NCBI GenBank assembly: GCA_026770585.1
Contig: MU646525.1
Location: 32,197 to 49,322 of the forward strand
Direction of reading: 5' to 3'
DNA length: 17,126 nt
Origin: Baffinella frigidus
Taxonomy: Eukaryota; Cryptophyceae; Cryptomonadales; Baffinellaceae
Positions within the stretch are counted from its first letter, which is position 1. The number at the start of each line of letters is the position of its first letter. Made by a program: the position numbers and the translations under genes. Of the stretch, positions 13,849-17,126 are shown one piece after another. The notes below the pieces were generated by a model, which ran no database searches, was not told where the DNA came from, and was given only the letters and a program-made list of their open reading frames with translations.

Positions 13849-13970
13849 CGGGGGGGGGGCGATTTCTCATGAGCGAGGTGCCCTCCTAGGACCTTATGTA
13901 CCTAGGGGCCCTGTGGTGGTCGATTCCAAAGGGGGGAGGGGCTGTTTCGGATGAGAGAGGTGCCCCTGTA
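13849..13970 (+). mobile_element. Two family A right-end fragments in tandem
   Basis: The first is a G run followed by CGATTTCTCATGAGCGAGGTGCC (to about 13883). The second, from CTCCTAGGACC, has GGGGCCCTGTGGTGGTC, a G-rich arm and GAGAGAGGTGCCCCTGTA ending at 13970. Both lack a left half. Confidence 0.75.
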
Positions 13971-13976
13971 GAGATC

Positions 13977-14114
13977 CTAGCTCTGTCTCAGTTAAATTGG
14001 ACTCGTCATTTACTCAGTTTCACGCCAAAAGTTGACGAATTTGTACCGCAAAACAGGGAAATCAACTTCCGGTCTCATCAAATGATGAGTCCAACATAAC
14101 TGAGACAGAGCTAG
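13977..14114 (+). mobile_element. Family C element copy 4 with a clean 5-bp target duplication
   Basis: CTAGCTCTGTCTCAGTT ... AACTGAGACAGAGCTAG, flanked on both sides by AGATC (13972-13976 and 14115-14119). An unoccupied paralogous site exists at about 14159-14178 (CTGTAG-AGACC-AGCCGCGAC), which fixes the boundaries. The core contains AAAGTTGACGAATTTGTACC; TIRs are about 35 bp and imperfect. Confidence 0.95.
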
Positions 14115-14257
14115 AGATCAGCCGCGACTGAACAAGAACCTCATGAGTGAGGTGTCCCTGTAGAGACCAGCCGCGACAGAACAAGGGCCCACCCCAAACC
14201 CCAACCCCTCATCCACCTCGCAACTACTCTCCACCGTGTTCAATCTCGTGTTCAATC
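14115..14257 (+). repeat. Duplicated host segment carrying the empty site
   Basis: AGATCAGCCGCGACTGAACA (from 14115) recurs as AGACCAGCCGCGACAGAACA (from 14164). Each is preceded by a family A right end: CCCCTGTAG at 13964 and TCATGAGTGAGGTGTCCCTG at 14141. A CCCCAAACCCC fragment and two TGTTCAATC repeats follow. Confidence 0.8.
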
Positions 14258-14290
14258 GGGTCGCACCTGTCGAATCGACAGGAGCGACCC
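14258..14290. repeat. Hairpin with 16-bp stem
   Basis: GGGTCGCACCTGTCGA pairs with TCGACAGGAGCGACCC around a single base, with one internal A/A mismatch. Confidence 0.85.
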
Positions 14291-14301
14291 CTGTTCAGTC
14301 T

Positions 14302-14458
14302 CTAGCTCTGCCTCACTCGGGTTGACTGACTTCTCTCAGGTCGACGTTCTGGTGGGTGGTACAAATTCGTGAAATCTGCAGCGACAAAGGACGCGATCTC
14401 ACCAAATTGGCGACACCGAAATAAAGTGGTGAGAACAAATCGACTGAGACATAGCTAG
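14302..14458 (-). mobile_element. Family C element copy 5 with 5-bp target duplication
   Basis: CTAGCTCTGCCTCACTCGG ... CGACTGAGACATAGCTAG flanked by AGTCT on both sides (14297-14301 and 14459-14463). The core motif GGTACAAATTCGT is in the reverse direction relative to copy 4. Confidence 0.94.
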
Positions 14459-14474
14459 AGTCTGGGCGGCACTG

Positions 14475-14578
14475 TATCCCTTAAGTGGCGAGCAGGCTCA
14501 TACGCCCTACGGTAGGGCCCTAGGACCTGCCTAGGGCGAGTTAGGGTGAATATTCGCCCGTCCGCCACTTAGGGGATA
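14475..14578. mobile_element. Family B element copy 7 (104 bp)
   Basis: TATCCCTTAAGTGGCGAG ... CGCCACTTAGGGGATA. The internal palindrome region has been replaced by GGGCGAGTTAGGGTGAATA followed by TTCGCCC, which still pairs. Length is one base short of the other copies. Confidence 0.92.
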
Positions 14579-14624
14579 GCAACTTGGGTGGAATGCTACG
14601 CGCGACGCCAAGCATCTGGGAGGA

Positions 14625-14809
14625 GCTAGCTCATGCAAAAAGCCAACGCCAGCGAGGTACTTACAGCCTACGGATTGCCTACGGTAGGAGCCCTCCGCCT
14701 ACGACTTGTCAAGTCCTTTTTAAAAAAAAAGTCGTAGGAGGAGGGGGGGTTCCTACCGTATGCTAAGGGGTCCGCTGGCGTTAGCTTCTGGCATTAGGGA
14801 TGAGCTAGC
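14625..14809. mobile_element. Imperfect inverted-repeat element, 185 bp
   Basis: GCTAGCTCAT at the left and ATGAGCTAGC at the right, then AACGCCAGCG/CGCTGGCGTT, GGTAGGA/TCCTACC and CCTACGACTT/AAGTCGTAGG toward a T-rich/A-rich apex. Several bulges. GATTGCCTACGGTAGG links it to the element at 1613-1767. No second copy of the termini is seen here. Confidence 0.75.
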
Positions 14810-14826
14810 ACGCCCACTCCTCCTGG

Positions 14827-14964
14827 ATAGCTCTGTCTTAGTCGATTTAGTCTCACCAAATTGATGAAACCGCGCCCCTTTTCGCTCGAAAGTTGACGGA
14901 TGTGTACCACAACCCAGCATGTCAACTTACGAGAAGTCAGTCAACCCGAGTGAGGAAGAGCTAG
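14827..14964 (+). mobile_element. Family C element copy 6
   Basis: ATAGCTCTGTCTTAGTCGA ... CGAGTGAGGAAGAGCTAG. The terminal C is mutated on the left and no exact duplication is left. The core AAAGTTGACGGATGTGTACC and following CACAACCCAGCATGTCAACTT is well kept. Confidence 0.88.
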
Positions 14965-14970
14965 GACCCT

Positions 14971-15003
14971 GCGCGTCAGAATCCGGTCCTCGGATTTGAC
15001 GTG
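14971..15003. repeat. Hairpin
   Basis: GCGCGTCAGAATCCG pairs with CGGATTTGACGTGC-type sequence around 4-5 bases, with two mismatches. Confidence 0.7.
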
Positions 15004-15368
15004 CTGGGATCCAGGGGGGGGGCGGACGCTGATAAGGGAGATCGGGGAACAGGGGTGCTGGGATGGTGCATGACTGAACGCATGTCCTGACTGCTTGGGG
15101 GGTAGGAGGGGGGGCTGAGGTTTGCGATGAGGGGGGCGTGGTGTGGGTGCTAGTGGAGGCTCAGTGGCTAGGGCGAGGCTGGTGAGAGAAGCGCGGCATT
15201 AAGCAAGGTGCATCTTGCCAACGCGAGAAGCGAGAAGCAAGCCACGTCCACGCCCCGCTGACCACTGGAGACGTGGTCCTCTGTGCCGCTAGGAAGAGGA
15301 GCGGGCGACCAGGATCAGCACACGGGCCGTGCGGGGGGCTGCGGGGAGCGGGGCAGGCGGGACCGCAC
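15004..15368. other. G-rich stretch, probable intron of the minus-strand gene
   Basis: Downstream (in minus direction) of the 15449-15369 exon. Contains several possible minus-strand acceptors (for example CTCACCAG near 15180), but no second exon stands out by frame and composition. G runs lie around 15015 and 15110. Confidence 0.4.
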
Positions 15369-15449
15369 CTGAGTCTCTTTCTGCTTGACGGCCATTTTCT
15401 TGTCGTCCTCCGCAGAGTTCTCATCGTCCGATCCCCAATCGAGCGCCAT
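15369..15449 (-). CDS. First exon of an unidentified acidic protein
   Basis: The minus strand reads ATG at 15449 and then 27 codons starting MALDWGSDDENSAEDD and ending in a lysine-rich KQKETQ, followed directly by CAG|GTGCGG, a good 5' splice site. An in-frame TGA lies a few codons upstream of the ATG, so the start is well bounded. A tryptophan followed by an acidic run and then a lysine-rich stretch is seen at the N-terminus of some translation and RNA-associated proteins (eIF3j among them), but 27 residues cannot establish that. The rest of the gene should lie toward lower coordinates; I could not place exon 2. The donor matches that of the divergent gene at 15776. Confidence 0.5.
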
Positions 15450-15499
15450 CCCGCCCGACTCGCTCCCTCACCACTGCCCCTTCCAACAGGCGTTCGCGG

Positions 15500-15657
15500 C
15501 GGCTACCGGCTGGTCTGAGAAGCTATCCACGCCCGGCGGCACTTTCAACACAGATCCCGTGTGTGCCCGCCGCGGTGTGCTGCGTGTGAAGGAGTGGGAC
15601 CGCGGCTCCACCCTCGCTGCCTTGTCACCCAAATTTAGAGAATTCTTAAGTCCATAA
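15500..15657 (+). other. Possible exon or exon remnant, plus strand
   Basis: After CCCCTTCCAACAG, which resembles a 3' splice site, one frame stays open to TAA at 15655-15657. It gives about 52 residues (AFAAATGWSEKLSTPGG and on to a KFREFLSP end) with mostly G or C third positions. It overlaps the presumed 5' flank of the minus-strand gene, and no upstream plus-strand exon is visible. It could be the last exon of an unseen gene, a duplicated exon or chance. Confidence 0.25.
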
Positions 15658-15720
15658 GTTGAATAGTTGGAGCCGTTTTTGATGCCATAAGTTGATTATT
15701 GTCCATTTAAGAATCTCTGG
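15640..15720. promoter_or_regulatory. AT-rich intergenic segment of a divergent gene pair
   Basis: CCATAAGTTGA occurs at 15652 and again at 15685 (33-bp period), flanked by GAATTCTTAA and TTTAAGAATC, which are complementary. It lies between the divergent starts at 15449 and 15776 and contrasts with the GC-rich DNA around it. A promoter role is inferred from position and composition only. Confidence 0.4.
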
Positions 15721-15775
15721 TTTGTGGGCATTTTTGGCCATCTCGCCGTTCTCCCGAGGAGTTCCCGGCGCTATT

Positions 15776-16048
15776 ATGCTCCGTTGCGTCGTCCTTGTCT
15801 CGCTGTGTGCTGCCAGCACCCTCGCCTTCTCTCCGGCACCCCTTTCCCTCTCCCCCCCTTTCTCAAAGCGTGGCTCTCCGGCGTTCGCCCAGCGCTCGCC
15901 TCGCTCGGTCCGATGGGGGGGGGGTCTTCGCATGCAGACGGAGCCCAAGGAGACGGAGGTCTACGCCGAGCAGGGGTCCGCAGAGGGGGTTGAGCAGCCG
16001 CAGGCATCGCGCGAGCCCGTCAGCTGGTTCGACAAGACCACCGCGCAG
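15776..16048 (+). CDS. First exon of a plastid-targeted protein
   Basis: Starts at ATG 15776 (A at -3), giving 91 codons up to CAG|GTGCGC at 16048. Residues 1-18 (MLRCVVLVSLCAASTLAF region) form a signal peptide whose likely cleavage is A|FSP. A serine/proline/arginine-rich segment without acidic residues follows to about residue 52, then an abrupt change to acidic sequence (MQTEPKETEVYAEQ) and SWFDKTTAQ. That is the bipartite signal-plus-transit layout of nuclear-encoded plastid proteins in algae with red-derived complex plastids; the aromatic residue right after the signal peptide is the known import determinant. The mature protein is not identifiable from about 39 residues. Reading on without splicing adds 32 residues to TGA at 16145-16147 and looks non-coding. 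Later exons, if any, lie beyond the family C element or outside the window. Confidence 0.65.
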
Positions 16049-16227
16049 GTGCGCCCCGCCCTCTCTCTGTCTCGCAGGGTTGTGCCTCCAACGAGGTTTG
16101 TTTCGTCTGCCGGAGGGTTCCTTGATTGGCACGGTCGGGGGCAATGACGACGGGATTTGCAGCGCATTTCCTCTGCCTGCTGGGTGAAAAGCTCCTGCCC
16201 ACGTCCCGCGGGATGCGAGTCCCGCGA
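16049..16227 (+). other. Probable intron start / 3' flank of the plastid gene
   Basis: Begins GTGCGCCCCGCC. A pyrimidine tract ending CTCGCAG 29 nt later would make an implausibly short intron and leads to a stop soon after. GTCCCGCG occurs twice (about 16204 and 16219), and CCTCTGCCT twice (about 16168 and 16232). Confidence 0.4.
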
Positions 16228-16368
16228 CATTCCTCTGCCTCACTAAGGTTGACAGACGATTCTCAAGTTGAGATGCTTGGGTTTGCGGTACAAATCCGTC
16301 AACTTTGGGGCTGGAAACAGCCCGGGCTCACCAAATTGGGGCGACCACATCGACTGAGACAGAGCTAG
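16228..16368 (-). mobile_element. Family C element copy 7
   Basis: The left end is decayed (ATTCCTCTGCCTCACTAAGG in place of CTAGCTCTG); the right end is intact, CGACTGAGACAGAGCTAG. The core GGTACAAATCCGTCAACTTT is in reverse direction, as in copy 2. It may lie in an intron of the plastid-protein gene. Confidence 0.85.
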
Positions 16369-16390
16369 GGATCCACGCCGCGCGCTGGGG

Positions 16391-16435
16391 CTCCTGTGAT
16401 AATCCGTAGGACCCTACCACCTACCCTCACAGGAG
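16391..16435. repeat. Hairpin
   Basis: CTCCTGTGA pairs with TCACAGGAG, with an inner GTAGG/CCTAC pair. Confidence 0.75.
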
Positions 16436-16438
16436 GAT

Positions 16439-16544
16439 CAAATCGTCGATTCTCAAGTCTCAGATTTACCCGGGCAGCCAGGCGAATTCGCCTGTGGTGG
16501 AGCCATTTTCTATAGGAATTGGGAAATCGAAAATCGTCGATTTG
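16439..16544. repeat. Inverted repeat enclosing a perfect 16-bp palindrome
   Basis: CAAATCGTCGATT at the left and AATCGTCGATTTG at the right (one mismatch as an inverted repeat). CAGGCGAATTCGCCTG at 16479-16494 is a perfect palindrome between them. The 106-bp size would suit a small element, but no second copy is present. Confidence 0.65.
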
Positions 16545-16730
16545 GTCCCACCGTGAGGGTTGGTGGTACGGTGGGCAATTGTTCCTACGGATGTCTTGAC
16601 CGATCCTCGCTCAGAACCGGCCACAAAACCCCTTTGTTGCTGTGTGGTGAGGCTCCTGTCCGCTGCCGTAAAGTTTAATTCGGCCAACCTCAACCCTCAA
16701 CGCCAACTCCTGAACGTAATCCTAACCTTA
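16545..16730. other. Unassigned stretch
   Basis: No hairpin or repeat match. Overlapping 64-75 codon frames on both strands show no domain. Confidence 0.4.
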
Positions 16731-16732
16731 AG

Positions 16733-17010
16733 GCGCTGCCGAGCAGGATCGTAAATACAGGCATGGAGGAGACCCCCTGGCGCCGCTCGAATTCCAGTGT
16801 ATAAGTCGTTTTAAACATTTGTACCCGGATCCGGGAATTTCGTATTTGGACCGGACGTGGAAACGACGAACCGTCGCATGTCACCAGGCCAGTACGTACC
16901 AGTTGTACCGCGAAAACGAAACGTTGCGTTCTGAAATTCCCACTAATGACCTGCCGTGGCCTGCGGCGCTGCCGAGCAGGATCGGGAATTCAGGCAGGGT
17001 GGAGACCCCC
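16733..17010 (+). repeat. Direct repeat pair, 234-bp period
   Basis: GGCGCTGCCGAGCAGGATCG followed by .AAT.CAGGCA and GGAGACCCCC occurs at 16733-16776 and 16967-17010. The segment between holds CTGAAATTCCCAC with TGACCTG (from 16932), also found at 3535 in the tandem region. Confidence 0.8.
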
Positions 17011-17051
17011 CTCTCTCTCTCTCTCTCACCCGCTCTCTCTCTCTCTCGCTC

Positions 17052-17083
<32 letters not shown>

Positions 17084-17126
17084 GCACTCTCACTCTCACT
17101 CTCTACCTCTCGTTCGCTCACTCATG
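17008..17126 (+). repeat. CT-rich microsatellite
   Basis: CT dinucleotide runs interrupted by CG, CCG and CA to the end of the window; the Arg/Glu-rich ORF on the other strand is an artefact. Complementary in composition to the GA tract at 2832-2938. Confidence 0.92.

Noticed and set aside
15369-15449. Naming the 27-residue exon as eIF3j
   Set aside because: Only a general W-plus-acidic N-terminus is shared; too short to assign.
16881-17099. Arg/Glu-repeat minus-strand ORF
   Set aside because: Translation of the CT microsatellite.
1-17126. Transposase, reverse transcriptase, rRNA or tRNA genes
   Set aside because: None found by reading the available frames and looking for cloverleaf or conserved motifs; all mobile elements here appear non-autonomous.

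Overview
This is a eukaryotic nuclear window, probably from a unicellular alga with a red-lineage complex plastid. Three things point there: degenerate TTTAGGG-type (plant-like) telomere-repeat blocks scattered through the interior, intron-interrupted genes with CAG|GTGCG donors, and one gene (15776 onward) whose product starts with a signal peptide ending in an A|FSP cleavage region, the classic bipartite plastid leader of cryptophytes, stramenopiles, haptophytes and chromerids. I cannot name the genus from the sequence alone.

The window is gene-poor. I can defend one nearly complete gene and two first exons. (1) On the minus strand, 7986 to 7055, a two-exon gene encodes an unknown protein with a C-terminal membrane anchor. 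(2) A minus-strand first exon at 15449-15369 and (3) a plus-strand first exon at 15776-16048 form a divergent pair around an AT-rich intergenic stretch. Both first exons end in CAG|GTGCG, and their downstream exons are not visible.

Nearly everything else is repeats, mostly small non-autonomous elements with terminal inverted repeats (MITE-like). I name the families for this report. Family A is about 120 bp, TA-flanked, with termini TACAGGGGTACC; complete or broken copies lie at 4823, 4929, 5278, 5521, 5641, 5749, 6254, 9343, 10046, 10275, 10958, 11085, 11717, 13572 and 13849. Family B has termini TA-TCCCTTAAGTG and a total length of 104-105 bp in all seven copies (2682, 5052, 5288, 5923, 12667, 13688, 14475). 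Family C starts and ends with CTAG, has TIR CTAGCTCTGYCTCA and makes 5-bp target duplications (6914, 10274, 12662, 13977, 14302, 14827, 16228). Family D is long foldbacks with an AAAATTACTACACA motif near the apex (1384, 2132, 2319, with relatives at 180 and 12423). No transposase gene is present, so any movement needed enzymes supplied from elsewhere.

Layout: 1-1300 direct repeats and hairpins; 1300-2790 long foldbacks and the first B element; 2790-4300 GA-rich satellite, CCCGAAA array and degenerate tandem repeats; 4300-6400 a tandem array invaded by clustered A and B elements; 6440-6840 minisatellite and TTTAGGG-like array; 6914-8190 a C element abutting the tail-anchored gene; 8200-10400 small palindromes, A copies and a TGTGG repeat cluster; 10400-12340 a segmentally duplicated array with A insertions and telomere-like DNA; 12420-14970 a dense run of foldbacks and B/C elements; 15000-16050 the divergent gene pair; 16228-17126 a C element, palindromes and a CT microsatellite. 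The elements insert into one another (A in C, B in C, B in A), so part of the insertion order can be read directly.
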